A stretch of 32,285 nt of DNA from JAAAOZ01 sp964496595 (GTDB lineage Bacteria; Chloroflexota; Anaerolineae; B4-G1; SLSP01). The stretch is taken from the NCBI GenBank assembly GCA_964496595.1, contig CAZCAI010000034.1:1-32285 (forward strand), given 5' to 3'. Positions within the stretch are counted from its first letter, which is position 1, and each line of letters starts with the position of its first letter. The notes under the pieces are model-generated. The model ran no database searches. It was not told the origin of the DNA and saw nothing but the letters and a program-made list of their open reading frames with translations. The position numbers and the translations under genes are program-made. Shown one piece after another: positions 16,701-26,836 of the stretch.

Positions 16701-17328
16701 CCGGTAGGCCGGTCTGCATCGCCAGGCCGGATAGCCCGGCATCGGGTTGCAGATGCATCTCGCTTTCGACGAAGTCGTGGACTTGCCAGCCTTTTTGGAC
16801 GCGAAAGACCAGGTTCTCTTTCGCTGCATCCAGCAGTGTGATCGCGCCAGCTTCGACGTGCAATGTCGCCAACGTCTGATCCAAAGCCTCTTGCAGCACG
16901 GTATCAACGGAGAGCTGTGTGCTTACCGCCTCCGCCACCTTGCTGAGCGCCTGGAGAGCACGATTCTGTTGGGTGATAACATGCGAAGCGGTGTGGTTGT
17001 GGGGATGGATCATAATCTGGTGCATACTGTCGACGCGCAGGACGGAGATGTGAGCTGGGTAATGGTTTTGATGAGGAAAGATGATCCGGGTATCGATGCT
17101 GATTTTTTCGTGCGTTCCGATGTTCTCCCAGAGTTGCTGGAGTTCCAGGCGGCTGGACGAGGGAAGGTAATCCAAGAACTCCTGGGGGAGGAGATCCAGG
17201 AGTTGCGGGACGGTACAGAGTTTGCCATCTGGCGAAACCCAAAGCACGGCATCGGGATCGGAGGGCAAGGCGGGATAGGGCGCTAATGCAGCGTACGATT
17301 GCGCATCGGCTAACTTTATCTTGACCAT
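13711..17328 (-). CDS. Five-GAF sensor histidine kinase
   Basis: A 1205-residue soluble histidine kinase. An N-terminal PAS-like segment (about 20-110) is followed by five GAF-type domains at about 125-280, 300-450, 465-620, 630-790 and 800-950. Then come a canonical HisKA domain with the H-box NVSHELRTPL and an HATPase domain (N-box CYNILDNAIKFS, G1 DEGIGIPE, F-box IFETFYQ, G2 GLGLGLA). No membrane segment is seen, so the signal should be intracellular. The start was placed at the first internal ATG (MVKIKLADAQ). The frame runs further upstream, but only through an 11-base tandem repeat, a hairpin and the secA end. The ribosome site (AAAGAG) is weak. It lies between secA and add. Its regulator is not adjacent. 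Confidence 0.9.
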   Translation of the reverse strand: MVKIKLADAQSYAALAPYPALPSDPDAVLWVSPDGKLCTVPQLLDLLPQEFLDYLPSSSRLELQQLWENIGTHEKISIDTRIIFPHQNHYPAHISVLRVDSMHQIMIHPHNHTASHVITQQNRALQALSKVAEAVSTQLSVDTVLQEALDQTLATLHVEAGAITLLDAAKENLVFRVQKGWQVHDFVESEMHLQPDAGLSGLAMQTGLPVVTADVTKDERIAVQAFRDEPVKAMVMAPLRARNAVLGLLSVMSYQPRQFLEGEISLLVAIADQVGVALHNAQLYEREQARRREAEALLAREQRRAHELNILRDTIMQMTNTTDLLTLLEHLALAALDLADAAVCEVDLYDVEQDYLTFGLTRRRDGARRPLCAAPHRTPILRAAVEEKRLITANFEPGNEQFLDPAITYALAIPMKHQSCNGVLLLGYNHPPDLEEQIRNSLSLLAEQASLALDRLRLYRQERLKAHHLALVNHISRTAEEQIHDEMLLNDVVRMIQQGFGFYNVSLYLHNPLTLQASSGGEPVFPGAVTQAGLAVQAQRQQRPMLSNRISEDERCMAPPWVRAEIRSEMALPILHRHHVIGVLDIFSVEAGAFDSNTVQTLNTLASHLGIVIENGQLYGQMKRRIAEMAAIQDIILPLLSAHDTKTIAQTIVRPFLDVMEADTVILYPVQKEQIQTHHKQIARRGQGYTHPLGDGDLIPLCEEALTLRETLWVGQLQGVPGQCWTQSEVVGNILVCPLSDWGAVQGLLVIQFQEPTTLTEADQQTFHLLTQLASVALSKAQLYEESQQQVQELSLLYEIALKTRTLTSPDEIAEKATAALRTMLDWANAEIYRWDAASERLVLMQNSPAEPPVAIPVGEGLVGWAAEDGRLYHIPGQNAYSDVPHAEVAVPMMIGDRLIGALHIEGRRRTYETGDENFLTTVAHLLAVTLNNVTLYEQVRQQLHETETLYNDLESRNRRLNDAYAQLKDLSDLKDQIIQNVSHELRTPLTFIKGYIELLNEGNMGPINADQRDSLTIVTRKTEDIIHIVNEIISLQAIDRRTLHHRAFEFTPLLQSVIALLEKRRAACLPHTFRLPSADKRLKIWADPEKIQQLCYNILDNAIKFSPEGGAITLDAFLDGESIHIICRDEGIGIPEDELEKIFETFYQIDGSATRKFGGLGLGLAVAQRIVKVHKGEIWAESKVGKGSTFHILLPRYTPSNEGA

Positions 17329-17370
17329 CTCATTGGTTACTCTTTTATTTGATATGATTGAGTTCGTGTT

Positions 17371-17425
17371 GTTTCTTTGGTGTTTCTTTGGTGTTTCTTT
17401 GGTGTTTCTTTGGTGTTTCTTTGTT
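17371..17425. repeat. 11-bp tandem repeat, five units
   Basis: Four exact copies of GTTTCTTTGGT plus a fifth ending TT run head to tail in the 167-base gap between secA and the five-GAF kinase, in the kinase leader on the minus strand (ACCAAAGAAAC units). The period is about one helical turn. Confidence 0.9.
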
Positions 17426-17446
17426 GGTTCTTTAGAGAAAGGATTG

Positions 17447-17478
17447 ATCTTGCGAGGGTTCCGCCGCCCTCGCAAGAT
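17447..17478 (-). terminator. Hairpin after secA, possible terminator
   Basis: Perfect 12-base arms ATCTTGCGAGGG and CCCTCGCAAGAT with an 8-base loop begin 18 bases after the secA stop. On the minus strand the tail is CAATCCTTTCTC, so T-richness is only moderate. It could also be a dispersed repeat. Confidence 0.5.
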
Positions 17479-17495
17479 AGTCGCTACCGGCGCGT

Positions 17496-20681
<3,186 letters not shown>

Positions 20682-20782
20682 ATAGTCCTTTCCTGTGGTA
20701 TTTTTAACTTGGCGATTTAACTTTTTATTAGGAATTAAAGCGCGGTAAGTTAATTTAAAATTGCCAAGCCGATTATGCATCC

Positions 20783-20810
20783 ATTATACCATAGGAGGAA
20801 GGCGGTTCAA
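20783..20810 (-). promoter_or_regulatory. secA promoter
   Basis: On the minus strand TTGAAC (20810-20805) and TATAAT (20788-20783) are separated by 16 bases. Transcription would begin about 95 bases before the secA start codon. Confidence 0.7.
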
Positions 20811-20868
20811 TGTTTTTCGGTTTGAATTTACAAAACTGGGAAAAACCTGACCACTTGGGGGGCTACAT

Positions 20869-20914
20869 GGCTTGACCCCCCGGTGAGGGGGAACACTCCG
20901 GGGGGTCATCAGCC
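20869..20914. promoter_or_regulatory. Strong stem-loop with an alternative hairpin
   Basis: TGACCCCCCGG (20873-20883) pairs perfectly with CCGGGGGGTCA (20898-20908), extended by GGCT/AGCC. The same C-run can instead pair with GGGGG at 20887-20891, so two folds exclude each other. It ends 6 bases before a strong ribosome site and a short reading frame. There is no T-run after it, so it is not a simple terminator. Confidence 0.5.
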
Positions 20915-20935
20915 AAGGAAAGGAGGAGAGGTACG

Positions 20936-21010
20936 ATGAACCTCTTCACAAGCTCTCAACTACAAACCATATCTAAACCCCATGATAGTCGTTTATTGGT
21001 TAGAATGTAG
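20936..21010 (+). CDS. Possible 24-residue small protein or leader peptide
   Basis: A 25-codon frame starts with ATG nine bases after a near-perfect ribosome site (AGGAGG at 20921-20926, within a longer purine run) and ends with TAG. The predicted peptide begins MNLFTSSQLQTISKPHD and ends LLVRM. It has no known motif, no signal peptide and no clear bias. A strong stem-loop with a competing fold lies directly upstream. No promoter was recognised. The quality of the ribosome site is the main reason to list it; it may be a real small protein, a leader peptide, or chance. Confidence 0.3.
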   Translation: MNLFTSSQLQTISKPHDSRLLVRM

Positions 21011-21127
21011 TGACGAATGACTAATTCTTGTATGACGTAAATCAGTTAGCCTGGCTAAGGAATAAAGAGGGCTGAAAATGATGGGGCTTGTCCAATCGCT
21101 TCATCCGTTTCATCCGCTCTCTGCGGA

Positions 21128-21321
21128 ATGGTTCAGAAATAGGTTGACACTTTTTTCCTCTACGGGCACTGAAGTACCCTGGAAAGGCCTGGCGGCCAAC
21201 CGTCTGCCGTCGCAGACGGCCTATCGCATCCTCGAAGGAGGATGCCCGGCGCGCAGCGCCTCTCGAAGGGACTTTAGTCGCTGACAGAGTGTAAACCTAA
21301 TTATCCTGGAAAATGAACCAT
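21128..21321. mobile_element. MITE-like element with terminal inverted repeats
   Basis: The left end reads ATGGTTCAGAAATAGGTTGACAC. The right end, on the opposite strand, reads ATGGTTCA followed by AGGTTTACACT. Both ends share ATGGTTCA, a short AT-rich spacer and AGGTT-x-ACAC. The interior is non-coding and carries smaller hairpins such as CCGTCTGC-cgtc-GCAGACGG near 21199-21220. A third copy of the end, ATGGTTCA then CGGTTTACAC, is at 32188-32220. No target-site duplication was obvious. Confidence 0.6.
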
Positions 21322-21478
21322 CCCCTCTCTGCTGAGCGATTTTCTTAACTCTGGATTTTGTGATAAACTGTGGGTGTTGCGACAACTCGTCCTACCCGGC
21401 GCCCCTCTGTGTAACGGCAGGGATCTGATGTGGGGACGAGATATACCCTTTTATTTCATTAATTTAAAGGAGGCAAGG

Positions 21479-21880
21479 ATGAACGAGGAACCCAAGGTTG
21501 AACAGCCGGAGATGCAAATGGAAGAAGAGGTTATCGCCGAAGAGGTCAAAATCGAGCAGGGCGGCGCTCAACACGTCGCGGCCGATAAGGTCCACGTCGA
21601 GCAGGGCGGGATTGGACGCGCGGAAGGACGGTTCATCGATGTGCAGGATGGCGGCATTGCGCTGGCTATGGGAGAGAATATTACCTTGACGGATGGCGGC
21701 ATCGGCGTGGCGGTGGCGGAGAACATCAAGATGGATGAGGGTGTGGTCATGCTCGCCGCCGCCAAGGAGATCACCGGCGAGGCGACGATTGTCTTCGATG
21801 TGCGCGCTGCCATTGTCGCCGGCGTTGTCTTAGGTGTGGTGTTGGGGTTGATCAAGATGCTATTAGATAAGTCCGACTAG
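21479..21880 (+). CDS. Tail-anchored protein with five 15-residue repeats
   Basis: A 133-residue protein not recognised as a named family. An acidic N terminus (1-22) is followed at 23-97 by five consecutive 15-residue repeats of the form hydrophobic-x-hydrophobic-x-(E/Q/D)-(E/Q/D)-GG-I/A-x-x-A-x-x-x-x; examples are VHVEQGGIGRAEGRF and ITLTDGGIGVAVAEN. A strongly hydrophobic helix at about 108-127 (AAIVAGVVLGVVLGLIKMLL) is followed by DKSD, so it should be anchored by its C terminus with the repeats probably in the cytoplasm. The repeats suggest a small beta-solenoid. AAAGGAGG lies just before the ATG. It precedes a membrane Ser/Thr kinase gene by 36 bases and may be its partner or substrate (inference). 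Confidence 0.8.
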   Translation: MNEEPKVEQPEMQMEEEVIAEEVKIEQGGAQHVAADKVHVEQGGIGRAEGRFIDVQDGGIALAMGENITLTDGGIGVAVAENIKMDEGVVMLAAAKEITGEATIVFDVRAAIVAGVVLGVVLGLIKMLLDKSD

Positions 21881-21916
21881 TAGACAAAAGATAATCAACA
21901 TCCCTGGATTTAATTA

Positions 21917-23845
21917 ATGTCCCTTGCGCCTGAGTGGATCGGTAAATATCACATTCTCAAGGAAATCGGCTGTGGCGGCTTCGCCGCCGTCTACAAAGCC
22001 TATGATACGGACCTGGAACGAGACCTGGCGCTCAAAGTTCTGCATCCCTATTGGTACAGCGATCCTAACTTTGTGACGCGCTTCCGGCGGGAGGCGAAGG
22101 CTTTAGCTAATCTCCGGCACCCGAATGTGGTCACCGTCTACGACGCCGGGGAGATAGACCAACAGCTCTACATCGCGATGGCTTACCTCCCCGGCAACTC
22201 GCTGCGAGAGCTGCTCAGCGATCTCTCGGTCTTGCCCTTGGAACTGGCGGTCAGCATCCTGAAACAACTGGCATCCGCCGTTGACTATGCGCATCGCAAT
22301 GGAGTGTTGCATCGGGATATTAAGCCCTCCAACGTGATCTTGGAGGGGCCGGACGAGGCGATCCAGGCGACGTTGTTGGATTTCGGCCTGGTCAAGTTGA
22401 TGCAAGATAGCTCGGCGCTGACCTCCTACGGCAAATTGGTCGGCTCGCCAGAGTACATGGCGCCGGAGCAGGCCAATCCAGACCGCCGGGATGAGGTGGG
22501 CGCGGCCGCCGACCGGTATGCTCTGGGGATCATGGCCTATCGGATGTTGACGGGGCGCGTGCCGTTTCCGGGGAACACCCCCGCCACGCTGAACGCGCAC
22601 GAAAATAAGCCGGTTCCTCCGCCGCGAAAGTTCCGCCCTGGCCTGCCGGAGCGCGTCCAACAGGCGTTGTTGAAGATGTTGGCGAAGGCCCCGGCGGCGC
22701 GATTTCACTCCGCGACGGCCTTTGTCGTCGAGTTGCAGGAGGCCTTGGAGGATTCGGCGCGCTATCAGCGGCAAGCCGCTCTCTATGAGAAGTTGCAGGC
22801 GGCGGCCGCGCAGGAGGATTGGTCGCAGGTATTGATGGTCGGCAGCCAAATCGAGGCTATCTCGCCGGGCTATCGCGATGTAGCCCAGCAGATCGAACGC
22901 GCCCAGCAGGCCATCTCCCGCCGATCTCCGTTCAGGACGCCCAAGGCCTTTGCCGCCCGCAATGCGGCCCCCGCCGGGACTCGCGGGCGTCACAGGCGTT
23001 GGCTGGGCATGGGGCTGGCGGCGCTGTTGGTCGTGATCGCCGGCGCTTGGGCATTGCGACGCTTCCCCGGCGCGGCCAGCGGCCCGCCCCGCAATCCAAC
23101 ATTGGGTGCGGAGTGGGTGCGCCCGCAGGATGGCATGGCGATGGTCTACGCGCCTGGGGGCGAGTTCCTGATGGGCGCGGCCGAATGGCACGATGATGTA
23201 CCCATCCACGCGGTGATATTAGACGGCTTCTGGATAGATCGCACCGAGGTGACGCAGGCCCACTATCGTCGCTGTATGGATGCCGGCGACTGCGCCGCTC
23301 TTCCGGCGACGACGCCCTTTCGCCCCGCGCATCCCGTTGTCGCGGTCACATGGGATGATGCCGCTGCCTACTGCGCGTGGGCCGGCGGGCGCCTGCCCAC
23401 GGAGGCGGAGTGGGAGTACGCCGCCCGCAGCGTCGAGCGCTATCGTTACCCGTGGGGCGACGATAAATCGCTGGTCGGGCCGGCGGGTGTGCGCTTAAAT
23501 TTCTGCGATGCGAATTGTGCTGAACCGTGGGCCGATGACGCCGTCGATGATGGCTATGCGACGACGGCGCCCGTCGGGTCGTTTCCGGCGGGGATGAGCT
23601 GGTGTGGCGCCTTCGATTTGGCAGGCAACGTGTGGGAGTGGGTATCCGACTGGTACGGCGAGACCTACTACGCTGAATCACGCTCGCGCAATCCGACCGG
23701 CCCCAGCAGCGGCGCGTATCGCGTCCTGCGCGGCGGATCGTGGCAGAGCGATGAACCGAGTGTGCGCAGCAGCTATCGCTATTGGGCCGCGCCGGAGGAG
23801 CGGGCAGATCATCGCGGCTTCCGGTGTGTCCATCCGGCGGAGTGA
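21917..23845 (+). CDS. Membrane Ser/Thr protein kinase with extracytoplasmic FGE-like domain
   Basis: A 642-residue protein. Residues 11-275 are a Hanks-type kinase with IGCGGFAAVY, ATP-binding Lys40, catalytic HRDIKPSN (Asp134), DFG at 155-157 and MAPEQ; all key residues are present. A helical linker leads to one membrane span at about 361-382 (GLAALLVVIAGAW). Residues about 400-641 form an FGE-sulfatase/SUMF1-type domain, with FLMGAAEWHDDVP, LPTEAEWEYAAR, NVWEWVSDWY, LRGGSW and HRGFRC. The position of the two FGE catalytic cysteines (RSYCYRYRC in the human enzyme) reads RSSYRYWAA, so formylglycine chemistry is unlikely. The outer domain is more probably a sensor or ligand-binding fold. No strong ribosome site precedes the ATG; coupling to the upstream gene is possible. 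Confidence 0.92.
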   Translation: MSLAPEWIGKYHILKEIGCGGFAAVYKAYDTDLERDLALKVLHPYWYSDPNFVTRFRREAKALANLRHPNVVTVYDAGEIDQQLYIAMAYLPGNSLRELLSDLSVLPLELAVSILKQLASAVDYAHRNGVLHRDIKPSNVILEGPDEAIQATLLDFGLVKLMQDSSALTSYGKLVGSPEYMAPEQANPDRRDEVGAAADRYALGIMAYRMLTGRVPFPGNTPATLNAHENKPVPPPRKFRPGLPERVQQALLKMLAKAPAARFHSATAFVVELQEALEDSARYQRQAALYEKLQAAAAQEDWSQVLMVGSQIEAISPGYRDVAQQIERAQQAISRRSPFRTPKAFAARNAAPAGTRGRHRRWLGMGLAALLVVIAGAWALRRFPGAASGPPRNPTLGAEWVRPQDGMAMVYAPGGEFLMGAAEWHDDVPIHAVILDGFWIDRTEVTQAHYRRCMDAGDCAALPATTPFRPAHPVVAVTWDDAAAYCAWAGGRLPTEAEWEYAARSVERYRYPWGDDKSLVGPAGVRLNFCDANCAEPWADDAVDDGYATTAPVGSFPAGMSWCGAFDLAGNVWEWVSDWYGETYYAESRSRNPTGPSSGAYRVLRGGSWQSDEPSVRSSYRYWAAPEERADHRGFRCVHPAE

Positions 23846-23881
23846 GTCGCACTGGGCCGGAGGCCCAAATACGAACCAACA

Positions 23882-23998
23882 AGCGGGGCGACGCTGATGC
23901 TAAGGAGTGAGTAGTAAATAACTTGCCCGTTTTTACGGCTACATGCAGCCCTTAAATGGGAAAGTTATTTTCTCCTTAGCCCTAAGCGTCGCCCCGCT
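23882..23998. repeat. Long imperfect palindrome, also terminator-like
   Basis: Blocks AGCGGGGCGACGCT, GCTAAGGAG and AATAACTT on the left (23882-23924) recur in order as complements on the right (23962-23998), around a central loop of about 37 bases. CGTTTTTCTGA-like T-richness (GCTGCTTTTC) follows on the plus strand. It fills the space between two convergent genes and may end both transcripts, or be a MITE remnant. Confidence 0.75.
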
Positions 23999-24026
23999 GC
24001 TTTTCTGATGATGTTATGATGAACGG

Positions 24027-25016
24027 TTAATCGATGTTGCGCGCCCCGGCGGCCTCTGGATCGAACTCCTCCGGCCATCGGGTTTGATGATTGTACATCG
24101 CGCCGGTTAGCCTGGTTTGATCCAGGCGCGCGTTTGTAAAATTCGTCCACAATAAATTAGCCTTCGTCAGATCGGCGCTGGTGAAGACTGCTTGCTCCGC
24201 GTTCGTGCGTAACAGATTGGCTTCCTCCAGATGCGTCTCCACTAAATTGGCCCACTTGAGATTCGCCATAATCAGATGTGAGCGGAACAGCGTCGCCCCG
24301 CGCAGATCCGCGCCTGGCAAGTTGGCGCCCCCCAATTCGACTTGATGCATGTGCGCGTAGCTCAACTCGATCCATCCCATGTTGGCGCCCACCAGCGTCG
24401 CGTGGGTCAGCGTCGCCCCGATGAGATTGGCGCCGGTCAGATTCGCGCCGCTGAGATCCGCGCCGGCCAAATTGACATCGACCAGTTTGGCCTCCACGAG
24501 ATGGGCATGGGTAAGGTTCGCGCCCTCCAGGGAGATCTCCGGAGCCTCGGACGTGATCAGTTCCGCTTTGTGGAGCAGTTGGATGATTTCCCCCCGTTCA
24601 TTCCCATTTAGATGAGGCAGAGCGGCCAACGTCCGCGCCTGGATCAATTTGTTCAGGCCGGGGACGGCCAGACGCTCCTCGGGGAAGATCAGCGGCTCAA
24701 TCCACTGCTTGAACGCTGCGAGTGAGGTGGGGGGCGGCTGATCTTGGGACTTTGTCACTGGCGTTGTGACCTCACAGTAGGCGTTGAATGGCTCCCCGCT
24801 GGCTTTGATGCTGACGCGATTGAGGTGATCTAAAATCTCGGCATGGAGCATGGCCCGCGTTTGGGTATCCTCGACGGAGCTGGCGTGGGTGAGGTTCTCT
24901 ACCAGGCGCTGTCGAAGTCCGAGGATGTGTGGCTTGTCGGGATGATTGTCCCCCAACGCCTCGAGAAGGTTATGGATGCCTTGGTTGTAGTAGGCCCGGA
25001 GAGCTTTCGTCTTCAT
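24027..25016 (-). CDS. Pentapeptide-repeat protein with helical N-terminal domain
   Basis: A 329-residue protein. Residues about 165-310 consist of some 28 pentapeptide repeats of the A(D/N)LxX type (GADLSGANLTGANLIGATL), expected to fold as a right-handed quadrilateral beta-helix. The N-terminal 80 residues form a helical domain ending LDHLNRVSIKASGEPFNAYC. This resembles the small adaptor-like domains found at the start of many Chloroflexota and cyanobacterial multidomain proteins; a short Pro-rich linker follows. No signal peptide. The ATG at 25016 is preferred to the GTG at 25022, which would overlap the ribosome site GAGAGG. It lies 63 bases after msrQ on the same strand. Function unknown; known relatives include DNA-gyrase-protecting proteins, but nothing shows that here. 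Confidence 0.85.
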   Translation of the reverse strand: MKTKALRAYYNQGIHNLLEALGDNHPDKPHILGLRQRLVENLTHASSVEDTQTRAMLHAEILDHLNRVSIKASGEPFNAYCEVTTPVTKSQDQPPPTSLAAFKQWIEPLIFPEERLAVPGLNKLIQARTLAALPHLNGNERGEIIQLLHKAELITSEAPEISLEGANLTHAHLVEAKLVDVNLAGADLSGANLTGANLIGATLTHATLVGANMGWIELSYAHMHQVELGGANLPGADLRGATLFRSHLIMANLKWANLVETHLEEANLLRTNAEQAVFTSADLTKANLLWTNFTNARLDQTRLTGAMYNHQTRWPEEFDPEAAGARNID

Positions 25017-25079
25017 GCGCACCTCTCAAACTGGTTGTACCTGGTCGTGATTTTTTCTCTTATGCTCATTATACCAGAT

Positions 25080-25706
25080 TTAGACTAATTTTTGGCGCAG
25101 CTTTAGGATGTTCTTGCGGATGAGCGGCAGGCGGATGAGAAGCAGTGCGCTCAAGATCGCGGCGTAGCGAATCGCCCGTTGGGGCGTTTTGGAGAGCCAC
25201 AGCACGTGGAGGATGTCCAGCGCCGCCGCCAGATAGATGCCGCGTTGGAGCCAGATCCAGCGCTTGCCCAGGCGCTGGCGCCATCCGCGCGTGGAGGTGA
25301 GGGCCAGCGCCAGCAGGATGAAGAACGCGGCGAACCCCGCGATCACGTAGGGCTGCGAGATTATCGCGCGCCCGATCAGATCCCAGGCGAAGCCGTAATC
25401 CCAGCCGATAAAGATCAGCAGATGCAGCGCGACATAGCAGAAGGTGTACAATCCCAGCGTGCGACGCGCCTGCACGGCCTCGCGCCGGCCGGTCAGGATG
25501 GTAATCGGCGTGCAGGCCAGCGTGATCAGCAGGAGATGGAGTCCCGTGCGGCCGGTGCGGGCGAGCATCTCAGCAATGGGCGCGACGAAGAAATCTCCGC
25601 GTGCATATTGCCACGCTGCATAAGCGAGCGGCGCCAGCGCGCCCGCGTGGAGCGCTATATAGAGCCACCGGCTTCGCGATTTGGGGCGGGTGGATGCATT
25701 GGGCAT
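25080..25706 (-). CDS. msrQ: MsrQ, haem b membrane subunit of the MsrPQ methionine sulfoxide reductase
   Basis: A 208-residue polytopic membrane protein of the ferric-reductase-like family. About six hydrophobic helices are seen, with His residues in GRTGLHLLLITLACTP, FCYVALHLLIFI and ALDILHVLWL as haem b ligand candidates. MsrQ carries electrons across the membrane to MsrP, which repairs oxidised methionine in periplasmic or envelope proteins. Its ATG overlaps the last base of the msrP stop codon (TGATG), so translation is coupled and the start is well fixed. The open frame upstream of that ATG is only the shadow of msrP. Confidence 0.9.
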   Translation of the reverse strand: MPNASTRPKSRSRWLYIALHAGALAPLAYAAWQYARGDFFVAPIAEMLARTGRTGLHLLLITLACTPITILTGRREAVQARRTLGLYTFCYVALHLLIFIGWDYGFAWDLIGRAIISQPYVIAGFAAFFILLALALTSTRGWRQRLGKRWIWLQRGIYLAAALDILHVLWLSKTPQRAIRYAAILSALLLIRLPLIRKNILKLRQKLV

Positions 25707-26647
25707 CAGTAGTACCACTTGCGCGCATCTAAATCGGTGTAGAGATCGCTGACCTCGGCGGCGTAGCCGTTGAAGTACAAGGTCTCGCGGCGTCCCGCTT
25801 CGCCGATGCGCCGCTCGGTGGCTTGCGACCAGCGCGGGTGAGCCACCTCCGGGTTGACGTTGGCCCAGAAGCCGTACTCGTGGGGGCCAACGGCCATCCA
25901 CAGCGAGGTGGGCATCTCCGCCACCAGCTCAATCTTGACGATGGCTTTGATGCTCTTGAAGCCGTACTTCCACGGCACGACCAACCGCACAGGCGCGCCA
26001 TTCTGCGGCGGCAGCGGCTTGCCATAGAGGCCGGTCGCCATCAGCGTCAGATCGTGCATTGCCTCATCTAACCGCAACCCTTCGAGATAGGGCCAGGGGT
26101 AGGGAAGGTTCGTCTGGCCGGGCATATTCTCTGGATCGTAGACGCTCTGGAATTTGACGTAGTGGGCCTTTGACAGCGGATCGACCTCTTTGAGCAGGCG
26201 GGCCAGTGGAAATCCCAGCCAGGGGATGACCATCGACCAGCCCTCGACGCAGCGCAGGCGATAGATGCGCTCCTCGGCCTCGAATCGCCGCAGATCGTCG
26301 ATATCGAAGGTCTGAGGATGGTTCACCAATCCACTCACCTCGACCTGCCACGGCGAGGTGGGGAAATCCTCGGCCATGCGGGCCACAGCTTCCTTGCCGG
26401 TGGAGAATTCGTAGTAATCGTTGTAGTTCGTAATGGCTTCGTACGAGGTTGCCGGATCGCCCAGTTCGTCGGTAAGGGCGGCCTCGTCCGTCGGAGCCTT
26501 TGAGGTGGGCGTCACCGGCGAGGATTGACGGCCACACGCGGCCATCACCAGCGCACTGGCGGTGAGCGCGCCGGCGCCCTTCAGGAATCGACGGCGAGAG
26601 ATATAGAGATGTTCCGGCGTAATCTCGGATGATTGGATTTTCTTCAC
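25706..26647 (-). CDS. msrP: MsrP, Tat-exported molybdopterin methionine sulfoxide reductase
   Basis: A 313-residue molybdenum enzyme that reduces methionine sulfoxide in exported proteins. The twin-arginine signal SRRRFLKGAGALTA lies near residue 20 and is followed by MAACGRQ, which could be a lipobox. The cofactor-binding Cys is in IYRLRCVEGWSMVIPW. Other family segments are YPWPYLEGLRLDEAMHDL and PWKYGFKSIKAIVKIEL. The start is a GTG at 26647 placed seven bases after AGGAGG; no ATG fits as well. A longer frame to 26710 has no ribosome site. It is co-transcribed with msrQ, whose start overlaps its stop. The divergent region toward phnD is very AT-rich and should hold its promoter. Confidence 0.92.
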   Translation of the reverse strand: MKKIQSSEITPEHLYISRRRFLKGAGALTASALVMAACGRQSSPVTPTSKAPTDEAALTDELGDPATSYEAITNYNDYYEFSTGKEAVARMAEDFPTSPWQVEVSGLVNHPQTFDIDDLRRFEAEERIYRLRCVEGWSMVIPWLGFPLARLLKEVDPLSKAHYVKFQSVYDPENMPGQTNLPYPWPYLEGLRLDEAMHDLTLMATGLYGKPLPPQNGAPVRLVVPWKYGFKSIKAIVKIELVAEMPTSLWMAVGPHEYGFWANVNPEVAHPRWSQATERRIGEAGRRETLYFNGYAAEVSDLYTDLDARKWYY

Positions 26648-26765
26648 GTTATTGCCTCCTATGTATCGTCTGGTATCGTCTGGTATCGTCAGCATACCAT
26701 AATTAATCATATTATATATTATTTTAACTTATAAATCTAATCTATTCCTAAAACTCCGGCAGAGG

Positions 26766-26796
26766 TTGACAATTTCCACTTTAGCTCTACTATAAC
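26766..26796 (+). promoter_or_regulatory. Candidate promoter for the phnDCE operon
   Basis: TTGACA (26766-26771) is followed by TACTAT (26788-26793, 16-base spacer) or TATAAC (26791-26796, 19-base spacer). It lies about 40 bases before a near-consensus ribosome site. No Pho box was recognised. Confidence 0.6.
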
Positions 26797-26836
26797 ACTG
26801 TATCATTAACTACACCTTTGAAGGAGGTAATTGAGT

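Noticed and set aside
17371..17425. Tandem repeat as a CRISPR remnant
   Set aside because: Units are 11 bases with no spacers, and no cas gene is nearby.
20872..20900. MerR-type metal-responsive operator (TTGACC plus C/G dyad)
   Set aside because: The -35-like word and dyad are suggestive, but there is no -10 at the expected distance and no MerR or metal-export gene nearby. The dyad is better explained as an RNA stem.
22103..23209. 368-codon minus-strand frame across the Ser/Thr kinase
   Set aside because: It is a shadow of the kinase gene, with no recognisable domain and no plausible start.
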